Shown here: piece by piece, positions 1 to 7,451 of the stretch
Layout of the letters: every line of letters starts with the position of its first letter
How positions within the stretch are numbered: the first letter of the stretch is position 1
DNA from: DASVLX01 sp035552275
GTDB lineage: Bacteria; Actinomycetota; Actinomycetes; Mycobacteriales; Pseudonocardiaceae
DNA length: 22,790 nt
Assembly: GCA_035552275.1 (NCBI GenBank)
Contig: DASZLR010000148.1
Span: forward strand, 1-22,790
Direction: 5' to 3'
Program-made: the position numbers and the translations under genes
Notes under the pieces: model-generated
The model's input: the letters and a program-made list of their open reading frames with translations, nothing else
The model's database searches: none
What the model was told of the DNA's origin: nothing

Positions 1-1302
1 ATGATGGTGCTGTTCGCGTTCGGGGTGAACTTCCTGCTGTGGGGCAGCGTCGGGCTGTTGCGGCTGACCGAGGAACGCCTTGTCCGGCGGCGCCGGCCGT
101 GGAGACCGGCTGAGAACGGCAGCGACGGCATGCGCGGCACCCGCGCCGAGCGGCTCACCATCGCCGACGTGGCGGTGCTGATCGCCGCGCACAACGAGGC
201 GCTGGTGATCCAGGACAGCCTGCGCGCGATTCTCGAACTCGTGCCCCGCCAACAGGTGCACGTGGTGTCCGACGCGTCCACCGACCACACCTACAAACTC
301 GCCCGCCGGATGGGTGTCCGGGTCATCCGCACGCCGTCGAACGTGGGCAAGGCCGGCGCTATCCAGGCGGGCATTCGCCGCTGCAAGCTGGTGCAACGGT
401 TTGCCGTGGTGATGTTGCTGGACGCCGACACGCACGTGGAACCCGGTTACTTCGACGCCGCGCTGCCGTTGTTCGATGATCCGGAAGTCGTCGCGGTGGC
501 CGGCTGCGTGCGCACCAGCCAGACCCGCGAGCTGTCCACAATGGGCGCTGTGCTGGTGCACCACCGACAGCGGATCTACGCCATCGCCCAGCGGATGCTG
601 AAGTTCGGTCAGACCTGGTCGCGGGTCAACGCCACGCACATCGTGCCCGGGTTCGCCAGCCTGTACCGGACAAGCGTGCTGCCGCACATCGACATTAACC
701 CGACCGGGCTGGTGATCGAGGACTTCAACATGACCTTCGAGGTCTACCAGAAGCGGTTGGGCAAGGTGGCGTTCAGCCTGGACGCGGTCGCGGTCACCCA
801 GGACCCGGACAACTTCCGCGACTACCTGCGGCAGACCCGCCGCTGGTCGCTGGGGCTGTGGCAGACGGTGTGGCGACATCCGCCGAGAGCGAACCTGTTC
901 ACCGCGATGGTTGTGCTGCTGTTGCTGGAACTGCTGACCAGCAGCCTGATGTTCGTGCTGCTGCCGGCGGCCGTGCTGCTGCTCGCGCTGCCCGACATGG
1001 TCGGCCCGCTGGGCGGCGCTCCGGTGATCGGGCCGCTGCACGCGTTCCTGGCCGCGCATCTCGGCCTGGGTGCGCTGCTGCTCGGCATCGCGCTGCCCGA
1101 CTACGCGCTGACCTGCCTGGCCACCGTCCTCGACCGCACCCCCCGGTCGCTGCTGTGTGGGCTGGCGTTCCTGCCGCTGCGGGTGGTGGACGCGGTCACC
1201 GCGCTGTACACATTGCCGCTGGTCTGGCTGACCAAGTCCAACGGCCGGTGGCGCAGTCCCACCCGGCGGGCCAGTCCCCGCCCGGCCACACTGGGCCGGT
1301 GA
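1..1302 (+). CDS. Processive family 2 glycosyltransferase, membrane-bound (PgaC/NodC-like)
   Basis: Predicted to polymerise or transfer sugars from a nucleotide-sugar donor at the inner face of the membrane. An N-terminal hydrophobic segment (about residues 2-20) is followed by a GT-A domain. Visible motifs are an Asp in VSDASTD (D91), the metal-binding LLDADT (D141/D143), the acceptor-side ED pair (E240/D241) and QTRRW (Q278-W282). This is the D,D,D,QxxRW signature of processive GT2 enzymes such as poly-GlcNAc and chitin-oligosaccharide synthases. Hydrophobic helices fill residues 300-410. The reading frame is open from the first base of the window, so the start may lie further upstream. Its TGA overlaps the GTG of the next gene (GTGA), implying translational coupling. 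The sugar specificity cannot be read from the sequence. It may serve the amino-sugar polymer locus on the other strand or a separate glycan. Confidence 0.85.
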   Translation: MMVLFAFGVNFLLWGSVGLLRLTEERLVRRRRPWRPAENGSDGMRGTRAERLTIADVAVLIAAHNEALVIQDSLRAILELVPRQQVHVVSDASTDHTYKLARRMGVRVIRTPSNVGKAGAIQAGIRRCKLVQRFAVVMLLDADTHVEPGYFDAALPLFDDPEVVAVAGCVRTSQTRELSTMGAVLVHHRQRIYAIAQRMLKFGQTWSRVNATHIVPGFASLYRTSVLPHIDINPTGLVIEDFNMTFEVYQKRLGKVAFSLDAVAVTQDPDNFRDYLRQTRRWSLGLWQTVWRHPPRANLFTAMVVLLLLELLTSSLMFVLLPAAVLLLALPDMVGPLGGAPVIGPLHAFLAAHLGLGALLLGIALPDYALTCLATVLDRTPRSLLCGLAFLPLRVVDAVTALYTLPLVWLTKSNGRWRSPTRRASPRPATLGR

Positions 1303-2072
1303 TTCCGGTGCGCGTGCTGTTGGTGGACGACCATCTGATGCTCACCGAGGCGCTGGCCGCGCGGCTGTCCGCCGTGCCGGACCTGTGGGTGGTCGGCCGG
1401 TGCGATCCGGATGACCCGAAGCTGGCCGAGACCGCGCGGCGGCTGCGGCCGGACGTGGTGACCGTCGAGGTCGAGGCGGTCGGGGTGGCCGCGGGCACGC
1501 TGCTGGAGCGGCTGGCCACGGCGGTTCCGGCGGCGCAGTTGGTGGTCCTCACCGCCGGGCACGACGTCGGCCACGCGGTGCAGGCGGCGCGGGCCGGCGC
1601 GGCGGCCTGGGTGTCCAAGGAGTGCGGCGTCGAGGAACTGGTCGGCGTGCTGCGCGGGGTCCGGCAGGGCCACGCCTGGTATCCGCCGCAGGTGCTCGGC
1701 GTGGTGCTGCGCGAACTGCGCGACGACGCCCGCCGGGCGCGGGACCGCAGCGGCCCGCTCGACGCGCTGTCCAATCGGGAGCGAGACGTGCTCCGGCTGA
1801 TGGTCGCCGGCCGCGGTCCCCGGGAGATCGCCGAGGCGCTGCTGATCTCGGCGGACACCGTCCGCACGCACACCCGCAACGTGTTCGGCAAGCTTGGCGT
1901 GCACAGCCGGTTGGCCGCGGTCACCCTCGCCCGCTCGGCCGGGTTGCGACCGCCGGACCCGGCAGACGGCGGCGTTGACGGCTCTGTGGATGGACTTGAC
2001 GGCAGTGCCCATGGAGCTGTCGATCGGGTCGGCGCCGCGGTGCTGTCCTTCGACCGCGACCGGCCGTCATGA
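1299..2072 (+). CDS. LuxR/NarL-type response regulator with Glu at the phospho-acceptor position
   Basis: A 257-residue DNA-binding regulator. Residues 1-120 form a receiver domain: the acidic pair D10-D11 in VDDH, T85 and K107 are all in their usual places. The position that normally carries the phosphorylated Asp is Glu (E57, in PDVVTVE). A LuxR-type helix-turn-helix follows at about 155-215 (SNRERDVLRLM through TVRTHTRNVFGKLGV), and then a Gly/Asp-rich tail. I chose GTG 1299 because it overlaps the upstream TGA and places the receiver at the N-terminus; GTG 1308 is an alternative. The stop overlaps the ATG of the next gene. No histidine kinase is adjacent. Asp-to-Glu changes at this site can mimic phosphorylation, so the protein may act without a kinase; that is inference. 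Confidence 0.85.
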   Translation: MIPVRVLLVDDHLMLTEALAARLSAVPDLWVVGRCDPDDPKLAETARRLRPDVVTVEVEAVGVAAGTLLERLATAVPAAQLVVLTAGHDVGHAVQAARAGAAAWVSKECGVEELVGVLRGVRQGHAWYPPQVLGVVLRELRDDARRARDRSGPLDALSNRERDVLRLMVAGRGPREIAEALLISADTVRTHTRNVFGKLGVHSRLAAVTLARSAGLRPPDPADGGVDGSVDGLDGSAHGAVDRVGAAVLSFDRDRPS

Positions 2073-3208
2073 GAGTCGCGGTCGTCATCACCCGATTGGC
2101 TGGCGGCGCCGGGATGCTGGCGCTGCGCGGGGCGCGGGCGCTGGGCGCCGGCTACGAGATCACGATCGTGACCGGCGGTTCATCGCGGTTGTCGCTGGCG
2201 CGAGCCGAGGCCGCCGGACTGCCGGTGATCATCGAGCCGTCGTTGCGGGCGTCGCTGGCGCCGGTCGCGGATCTGGTCGCGGTGCGCCGGTTGGCCGGGC
2301 TGCTGCGCGGATTCGATGTCGTGCACACGCACTGCGCGAAGGCGGGAGCGGTCGGCCGGATCGCCGCGCGCCGGATCGGCGTGCCCAGGATTGTGCATAC
2401 GTACCACGGTTTTCCCTTCCACCGGTTCCAGTCGCCGCCGCGTCGGGCCGCGTACATCCGGATCGAGCGGATGCTCGGCCGGCACACGGACGTGGCGTTG
2501 GCGGTCGGTGGCGGGGTGGCCGCCGAGGCGGCCCGGCTGCGGCTCGTCGCGCCGGGCCGGTTGCGCACCATCGGGGTCGCCGTGGACCACGACGCGCCGG
2601 TGCGCACGCCGGCCAGCCGGGCGCGGGCGCGACTGGCGCTGGGTGTGCCGGCGGACGCGACCGTGGTCGGCGCGGTAGGGCGGCTCGCGCCGCAGAAGGC
2701 GCCGGAGGATTTCGTCGCCGCGCTGCGCACGTTGCGCCGGCCGGAGGTGCTGGGCGTGTGGATCGGTGGGGGAGCGCCGCCGCGACAACGCGATCGGGTG
2801 ATGTTCGTGGGCGAGCGGCCGGACGTGCCGGAACTGCTGCCCGCGTTCGACGTGTTCGCGTTGCCCAGCCGGTACGAGGGCTTGCCACTGGCCATTGTGG
2901 AGGCGATGGTGTGCGGGGTGCCGGTCGTGGCGACGGCGGTCAACGCGGTGCCGGATGTGGTGCTGCCGGGGGAGACCGGGCTGCTGGTGCCGCCGGGCCA
3001 CCCCGACCTGCTCGCCGCCGGCATCCGGCAGTTGCTGGACCATCCGGTCCAGGCCGGGCGGTTCGCCGCCAACGCGCGGGACCGGATCGCCGGCCGGCAC
3101 GACGAGCGCGAACTCGGCCGGTCGCTGGCGGCGGCTTACCGAGAGCAGCCATCGACGGGGCGCGGAGCACTCGACATGTGCGACCCGGCCGAGCGCATTA
3201 CCCTGTGA
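2069..3208 (+). CDS. Family 4 glycosyltransferase (GT-B fold)
   Basis: A 379-residue retaining glycosyltransferase, predicted cytosolic or membrane-peripheral, that moves a sugar from a nucleotide donor to a growing glycan or lipid-linked acceptor. The N-terminal Rossmann half contains the HTHCAKAG and HTYHGF segments typical of this family (about 86-117). The C-terminal half has the donor-site VGRLAPQK (203-210) and the EX7E motif E270-E278 inside EGLPLAIVE. There is no signal peptide. The start ATG overlaps the stop of the response-regulator gene (ATGA), so the GT2, regulator and GT4 genes should be co-translated. The last 18 or so residues look like an unstructured tail. Donor and acceptor cannot be inferred. 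Confidence 0.87.
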   Translation: MRVAVVITRLAGGAGMLALRGARALGAGYEITIVTGGSSRLSLARAEAAGLPVIIEPSLRASLAPVADLVAVRRLAGLLRGFDVVHTHCAKAGAVGRIAARRIGVPRIVHTYHGFPFHRFQSPPRRAAYIRIERMLGRHTDVALAVGGGVAAEAARLRLVAPGRLRTIGVAVDHDAPVRTPASRARARLALGVPADATVVGAVGRLAPQKAPEDFVAALRTLRRPEVLGVWIGGGAPPRQRDRVMFVGERPDVPELLPAFDVFALPSRYEGLPLAIVEAMVCGVPVVATAVNAVPDVVLPGETGLLVPPGHPDLLAAGIRQLLDHPVQAGRFAANARDRIAGRHDERELGRSLAAAYREQPSTGRGALDMCDPAERITL

Positions 3209-3270
3209 GTGTCCTTTAGCGGCAACGGAATCGGCGAAGGCGAGGTACCGGTGTCTGAGCTACCCGAACG

Positions 3271-3284
3271 GGTGAATGCTCACC
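3271..3284. promoter_or_regulatory. Small dyad upstream of the second response regulator
   Basis: GGTGA-ATGC-TCACC is an inverted repeat with 5-bp arms in the 110-bp gap between the GT4 gene and the response regulator starting at 3319. It could be an operator. The length is short enough that chance is a serious alternative. A good ribosome-binding site (AAGGGGA) lies between it and the start codon. Confidence 0.2.
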
Positions 3285-3318
3285 ATTCCGGGTCGGCGCC
3301 GTCGCAAGGGGACATTCG

Positions 3319-3969
3319 ATGACAGACCTTGTTCTCGCCAGTGACCATCTCCTGTTCGTGGACGCGCTCGGCACGCTGCTGGCGCAGCGCGGGTTCACCG
3401 TGTGCGGCATCGCGCACAGCCATGCCGAGGCGGTCGAGGCGGTCGGCCGGCACCGACCCGACGTGTGCGTGTTCGACGATCACTCCGCCGGAGCCGAGAT
3501 CGTCGGCCGGATCGTGGCCGCCAGCGCCCGCACCAAAGTCCTGGTGCTGACCGCCGATCACGACCAGGACGCCACTCGATGTCTGCTGCGCTCCGGTGCC
3601 GCCGGTTATCTGCACAAGTCCTGTGGGATCGCCGCGCTGACCGCCGCCATCAGCCGGATCCTGCGGGATGAACTGGTGGTCGACCGGCCGGCATCCCGGC
3701 CGACCGGCGCGAGCGCCGATGCCCGCCGGCTGGCCACCCACCTCACCGGCCGCGAACGGGAATGCCTGGCGCTGCTGGTGCAGGGACTGGGCACGGTCGC
3801 GATGGCCGGCCGGCTGGGCGTGTCCACCATGACCGTCCGCACCCATGTGCAGGCGTTGCTGACCAAGCTCGGCGTGCACTCCCGGCTGGCGGCAGCGTCG
3901 TTCGCGGTCCGGCACGGCCTGCTGGACGACTGTCCGCCCCGCATCCGCCCCGCCGCCTCCGACGCCTGA
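3319..3969 (+). CDS. LuxR/NarL-type response regulator
   Basis: A 216-residue two-component-type transcription factor. The receiver domain (about 1-105) has D53 at the phospho-acceptor position (VCVFDD), T78 and K100. The usual N-terminal acidic pair is reduced to Ser-Asp (S8-D9), which could weaken metal binding. The LuxR helix-turn-helix covers about 140-200 (TGRERECLALL, then MTVRTHVQALLTKLGVHSR). A clear Shine-Dalgarno, AAGGGGA, sits eight bases before the ATG. The C-terminal half resembles that of the regulator at 1299-2072, including the shared KLGVHSRLAA segment, so the two may be paralogues. No sensor kinase is in the window. It converges on the CopG-like antitoxin gene with only six bases between stops. 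Confidence 0.87.
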   Translation: MTDLVLASDHLLFVDALGTLLAQRGFTVCGIAHSHAEAVEAVGRHRPDVCVFDDHSAGAEIVGRIVAASARTKVLVLTADHDQDATRCLLRSGAAGYLHKSCGIAALTAAISRILRDELVVDRPASRPTGASADARRLATHLTGRERECLALLVQGLGTVAMAGRLGVSTMTVRTHVQALLTKLGVHSRLAAASFAVRHGLLDDCPPRIRPAASDA

Positions 3970-3975
3970 CCGGTG

Positions 3976-4212
3976 TCACGCCGCCGGGTTGTGCCGCGTC
4001 TCAAGACGCTCCGCGATCCACACCTTGATGATCGACTGGCGAGTCACACCCAGCCGCTCGGCTTCTTGATCCAGCGATTCGATCATCCACGCCGGGAAGT
4101 CCACGTTGACGCGCCGTTGCTCATACCCGGGACGGCGTGCCGCACCGAGATCAAGTGCTGATGTGACGTCCTCCCCGCGGTCAAACCGCGCGTCGAATTC
4201 CTCAGCTCTCAT
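3976..4212 (-). CDS. CopG/BrnA-like ribbon-helix-helix antitoxin, orphan
   Basis: A 78-residue protein. The C-terminal half (about 34-72) has the ribbon-helix-helix pattern: a short strand RRVNVDF, then two helices around AWMIESLDQEAERLGV and TRQSIIKVWIAERL. The acidic N-terminus (MRAEEFDARFD) resembles toxin-binding arms of CopG or BrnA antitoxins. I chose ATG 4212 because a strong Shine-Dalgarno (GGGGAGG, 4222-4228) precedes it. A start at 4254 would overlap the hicB stop and add 14 residues, so read-through coupling from hicB is possible. No BrnT or other toxin of its own is visible. It may have joined the hicAB unit as a second antitoxin, or be a remnant of a decayed pair. Confidence 0.72.
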   Translation of the reverse strand: MRAEEFDARFDRGEDVTSALDLGAARRPGYEQRRVNVDFPAWMIESLDQEAERLGVTRQSIIKVWIAERLETRHNPAA

Positions 4213-4253
4213 AGATCGCCACCTCCCCGGCCAGCGAGACGACCGGTCGTTCA

Positions 4254-4673
4254 TTAATGCGCAGGCGCTGAGGTGGTGGAGCGTCCGGCGACCTGAGAGA
4301 TTCGCTGGGCACTGACCCCCAACAGCACGGCCGCATCTCGGACCGACGTTCCGCGTTCGATCAGCTCGCGGGCGAGCCTGGCAGTGCTGGCAGTGGCTTC
4401 AGCGTGGATCTTTTCGGCCTCGGCGCGCAGCCTGCGGACGCGAGCGGTTTCCCGATCCAAGATCGTGTCTCCGGTGTGGAATTCCCATCCGAGATCAACC
4501 TGATCTATTGCTTCGTCGGGCAGATCAGCCATCAGCACAACCACTTCCCGGACGGCCCTCTCCAGCGACGGCAGCGTTCGAGCAAAAGTGTGAGCTCCGG
4601 GAAGTTCGGGCATATCGGCCAGCCACGCGCCGTCTTCGTGAGTCACGACGACTCGGTAGGTTCGGTCACTCAT
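4254..4673 (-). CDS. hicB: HicB-family antitoxin
   Basis: A 139-residue antitoxin expected to bind and neutralise the neighbouring HicA and to repress its own promoter. Residues 7-50 form the small HicB domain: VVVTHEDGAWLADMPELPG, then an Ala/Glu-rich helix with SLERAVREVVV. The C-terminal part (about 100-132) looks like a helix-turn-helix (TSVRDAAVLLGVSAQRISQV), the DNA-binding element seen in many HicB proteins. The middle is a charged helix rich in Arg, Ala and Glu. The ATG at 4673 overlaps the hicA TGA (ATGA), the classic coupled arrangement with toxin first. A longer frame starting at 4685 has no better ribosome-binding site. Confidence 0.82.
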   Translation of the reverse strand: MSDRTYRVVVTHEDGAWLADMPELPGAHTFARTLPSLERAVREVVVLMADLPDEAIDQVDLGWEFHTGDTILDRETARVRRLRAEAEKIHAEATASTARLARELIERGTSVRDAAVLLGVSAQRISQVAGRSTTSAPAH

Positions 4674-4897
4674 CGCGTCAGCCACCCCTTCCCGAATGCC
4701 AGCTCCAGATCCTTCTCGATCGCGCGCAGCGTGCCGCGCGGAATGTCGCCGGCGTGCTGAGCCACCGTAGTCATCGCCGTAGTCTCATTGCCGGATACGT
4801 CGGTGTAGGTGACAACGTACCTGCGGTGTGAACCGACCTGACGGGCCATCTGGTCGCCCAGCCGTTCAATCCTCCGGTTGACTTCGCGCGCTCTCAC
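4670..4897 (-). CDS. hicA: HicA-family toxin (predicted mRNA interferase)
   Basis: A 75-residue protein matching the dsRBD-like HicA fold: an N-terminal helix (REVNRRIERLG), the GSH motif with presumed catalytic H24 in the second strand, a hydrophobic strand with a following His, and the hallmark IPRGTLRAIEKDLEL helix near the C-terminus. HicA toxins cleave mRNA and stop translation until HicB is made. The start is GTG 4897. It has no Shine-Dalgarno, but a -10-like TAGACA ends six bases upstream, so the transcript is probably leaderless. Hydrophobic and basic residues are spaced as in the family, and length is typical. It is the first gene of a hicA-hicB-copG unit. Confidence 0.8.
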   Translation of the reverse strand: MRAREVNRRIERLGDQMARQVGSHRRYVVTYTDVSGNETTAMTTVAQHAGDIPRGTLRAIEKDLELAFGKGWLTR

Positions 4898-4903
4898 AGT
4901 CTA

Positions 4904-4944
4904 TGTCTATCCGCTAGACACTGCAACTGTCAAACGGCTAGACA
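4904..4944 (-). promoter_or_regulatory. hicAB promoter with twin 17-bp operator-like sites
   Basis: Read on the minus strand, TTGACA (4933-4928) and TAGACA (4909-4904) are separated by 18 bases and match -35 and -10 elements. The -10 box ends six bases before the hicA GTG, the spacing of leaderless actinobacterial transcripts. Two 17-bp imperfect palindromes lie over these boxes: plus-strand TGTCTATCCGCTAGACA (4904-4920) and TGTCAAACGGCTAGACA (4928-4944). Their centres are 24 bp apart. They share TGTC at one end and GCTAGACA at the other. They are good candidates for the sites where HicB, or the CopG-like protein, represses the unit. Confidence 0.6.
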
Positions 4945-4991
4945 CCTTCGAGTGAATCTTGTGTACCACGCGGCTAGGTGGCGTCCGGTGA

Positions 4992-7379
4992 TCAGGAGCG
5001 GGGGCGGCGGGCGGCGACCCAGGCGGCGATCTGGGCGCGGGTGCGGAAACCCAGCTTCGTCAGAATGTGGTCGACGTGCGTCTCGGCGGTGCGTGGCCTG
5101 ATGCCGAGCTTGGCGGCGATGTCCTTGTTGGACAGTCCCTTGGCCACCAGACCGGCGACCTCGGCCTCCCGTTTGCTCAGCGGTGACTCGCCGGCGAAGC
5201 CCAGGCCAGCCCCGTCCTCCAGGGCGTAGCGCACCGTGGACTCCCGCGACATCTCCTGTCCCCTGGCGAAAGCCGCGTCGAACCGCGCCTTGCCGAAGGC
5301 GTCGGTCGCCCGCTCCAGGTACGCGCTGTGCCGAGCGCCGAAGGCGGGGAAGATCGCCGGCGTGGCGCCCATCTCGGACCACAGGGCGTCCGCCGCGCCG
5401 AACAATCTCGCCGCCCGCTCCCGTTGGCCACGGCGGAACGCGATCTGGGCGAGCACACTGGTCGTGGTCGCCAGCGCGTGCATGTTGCCGATCTCCGACT
5501 CGAGTCGCAACGCTCGCAGGCCGGCCGTTTCCGCCACGTCGATCTCGCCGGCGGCCAGCTCGATCTGCTGCAACGCGTCGAGCATCCAGCCCCGGAAGTA
5601 GATCTCGCCGCGCTCCTCGCTGCGCGCCAGCCCGTCGCCGAGGGTCGCCCGAGCAGACTCCGGATCCTCGGCGAGCCCCTGGGCCAGCCCCAGCATCCAG
5701 CGGCTCATCAACTCGCCTTCCAGCATGTGGTGCGCCCGCAGCGTCGGCAGCCCCGCGTTCAACAGCGACACCGCCTGCGGATAGTCGCCGCCGAAAACAC
5801 AGGCCATCCCCCAGATCTGTTTCACCTGGGCGGCCAGCACCTCGTCGCCGGTTCGCTCGGCGAACTCGCCGGCCTCGGTCAGCCGCGCGGCGGCGACGGC
5901 CAGATCGTTGCGCACCAAGGCGGCCAGGCCGATCGCCCAGCGCACCAGCCCGTATTCGCGGATGTCCCGAGGCACATGCGGCAGGGCGCGATCCACCCAG
6001 GACTGCGCCTCGCGGGCCATGCCGAGCAGCGCCCAGAAGTTGTACGTGACATACCCGATCCGCACCACCCACACCGCCAGGTCCGGCGCCGACAGCGCGA
6101 ACTCGGCCCCAATCCGCACGTTGGCCAGATTCCGCCGGGCCCTGTTCACCCAGGCGACCTGGTCGGCGGACAGCCACTCGGCGGCCCACGCCAGCATCAG
6201 GTCCCTGCACCACAGTGCGTGCAGGTAGGCCACCCGGTGCCGGTCGCCCGCCTCTTCCAGTCGCTCGTGTCCGTACTCCCGCAGCGTCTCCAGCATCCGG
6301 AACACCACGACGCCGTCCTGTTCCTGCCTGCTGAGCACGGACTTGTCCAGCAGGCCGTCGAGCACGTCCAGCACCCCGGCCTGGTCCACTCCGAACCCGC
6401 CGCAGACCTGTTCGGCCGCGTCCAGCTCAAAGGAACCGGAGAAGACGGACACCCGCTGCCACACCAACCGCTCGGCCGGCGAGCAGAGGCCGTAACTCCA
6501 GTCGATCGTCGCGCGCAGCGTCTGCTGTCGGTCCGGCGCGGTGCGCTCGCCGCCGGCGAGCGTGGTCAGCCGGCGGCGCAACCGCTCGGTGAGCTGCCCG
6601 ACATCCAGTGACCGCAGTTGGGCGGCGGCCAACTCGATCGACAGCGGCAGGCCGTCCAGCTGTCGGCACAGCCAGGCGATCTCGTCGGACGTCTGCTCGG
6701 TCACCGTGAAGGACGGCGCCACCGACTCCGCCCGGTCGGTGAACAACCGGGCGGAGTCGTAGGCCAACAGGTCCGCGGGCGCGGTCACCCCGGCGCGGGG
6801 CACGGCCAGGGATGGCACCGGAAGGACCTGCTCACCGTCGACGCCCAGCGACTGCCGGCTCGTGGTGAGGATTACCAGGTGATGCGTCGCGTGCAGGAGC
6901 AGGTCGACCAGGCTGGCGCAGGCGTCGACCAGATGCTCGCAATTGTCCAGCACCAGCAGCATTCGGCGATCGCGCAGATGATCCAGCACGATGTCCTCAG
7001 TGGACCGGATCGCCTGGCCGCGCAGTTCCAGCCGGTTGGCCACCAGGTTGACCAACAGCGTTGGATCCCGCAGTTCCGCGAGCCCAACGAACACGACACC
7101 ATCCGGAAACCGGTTGGCGACCTCGGAAACGATCCGTGCGGCCAGGCGGGTTTTCCCGACACCGCCGGGCCCGGTCAATGTCACCAGCCGCCCGGTGGTC
7201 AGCAACCGCCGAACTCGAGACAATTCCTGTTGTCGACCAACATAACTGGTTCCCGCACGGGGTGGACCTGGCAGCGCCTCGTCGCCTGCCCGCATTGCGC
7301 CCAAACCGCCGCCACTTTCGTCGTTCGCCGGCCCAGCGGCCACCGCGATGTCAGCAAGGTGCAACAGTTTATCCACCAT
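4992..7379 (-). CDS. LuxR-family regulator with NB-ARC-type ATPase and TPR-like repeats
   Basis: A 795-residue transcription regulator. After a short N-terminal stretch comes a P-loop ATPase: YVGRQQEL (about 46-53), Walker A GPGGVGKT (70-77), Walker B LLVLDNCEH with D145, and the TTSR sensor segment. The GLPLSIELAAAQLRSL block is typical of these regulators. Residues about 380-700 are Ala/Leu-rich helical repeats, probably TPR. A LuxR helix-turn-helix closes the protein (SKREAEVAGLVAKGLSNKDIAAKLG, then ETHVDHILTKLGF). The ATG at 7379 has AGGA about eight bases upstream; a longer frame to 7448 has no better site. It lies 72 bp downstream of the GH114 gene in the same direction, so it could be the last gene of the polysaccharide operon or have its own promoter. 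Its ligand is unknown. Confidence 0.85.
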   Translation of the reverse strand: MVDKLLHLADIAVAAGPANDESGGGLGAMRAGDEALPGPPRAGTSYVGRQQELSRVRRLLTTGRLVTLTGPGGVGKTRLAARIVSEVANRFPDGVVFVGLAELRDPTLLVNLVANRLELRGQAIRSTEDIVLDHLRDRRMLLVLDNCEHLVDACASLVDLLLHATHHLVILTTSRQSLGVDGEQVLPVPSLAVPRAGVTAPADLLAYDSARLFTDRAESVAPSFTVTEQTSDEIAWLCRQLDGLPLSIELAAAQLRSLDVGQLTERLRRRLTTLAGGERTAPDRQQTLRATIDWSYGLCSPAERLVWQRVSVFSGSFELDAAEQVCGGFGVDQAGVLDVLDGLLDKSVLSRQEQDGVVVFRMLETLREYGHERLEEAGDRHRVAYLHALWCRDLMLAWAAEWLSADQVAWVNRARRNLANVRIGAEFALSAPDLAVWVVRIGYVTYNFWALLGMAREAQSWVDRALPHVPRDIREYGLVRWAIGLAALVRNDLAVAAARLTEAGEFAERTGDEVLAAQVKQIWGMACVFGGDYPQAVSLLNAGLPTLRAHHMLEGELMSRWMLGLAQGLAEDPESARATLGDGLARSEERGEIYFRGWMLDALQQIELAAGEIDVAETAGLRALRLESEIGNMHALATTTSVLAQIAFRRGQRERAARLFGAADALWSEMGATPAIFPAFGARHSAYLERATDAFGKARFDAAFARGQEMSRESTVRYALEDGAGLGFAGESPLSKREAEVAGLVAKGLSNKDIAAKLGIRPRTAETHVDHILTKLGFRTRAQIAAWVAARRPRS

Positions 7380-7406
7380 GGCAAGTCCTGCCGACTTTGC
7401 CGTGCT

Positions 7407-7444
7407 GCGGGCCCTGGACCTGGGAGACCGCTCCGTTGGCCCGC
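7407..7444. repeat. Inverted repeat between the GH114 gene and the LuxR regulator
   Basis: GCGGGCC (7407-7413) and GGCCCGC (7438-7444) form a 7-bp stem with a 24-base loop in the 72-bp intergenic gap. It could be a weak attenuator or terminator between the two genes. There is no T-run, and GC-rich DNA yields such pairs by chance. Confidence 0.2.
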
Positions 7445-7451
7445 GCATGGG

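Noticed and set aside
858..1298. Upstream extension of the response-regulator frame into the GT2 gene
   Set aside because: It overlaps the conserved QxxRW and membrane part of GT2 in another frame and has no domain. GTG 1299 gives a complete receiver.
1101..2012. Long minus-strand frames opposite the response regulator
   Set aside because: They are Arg/His/Pro-rich mirror frames common in GC-rich DNA, with no motif.
4945..4991. Terminator after the LuxR regulator
   Set aside because: Only a 4-bp CCAC/GTGG pairing without a T-run; too weak to call.
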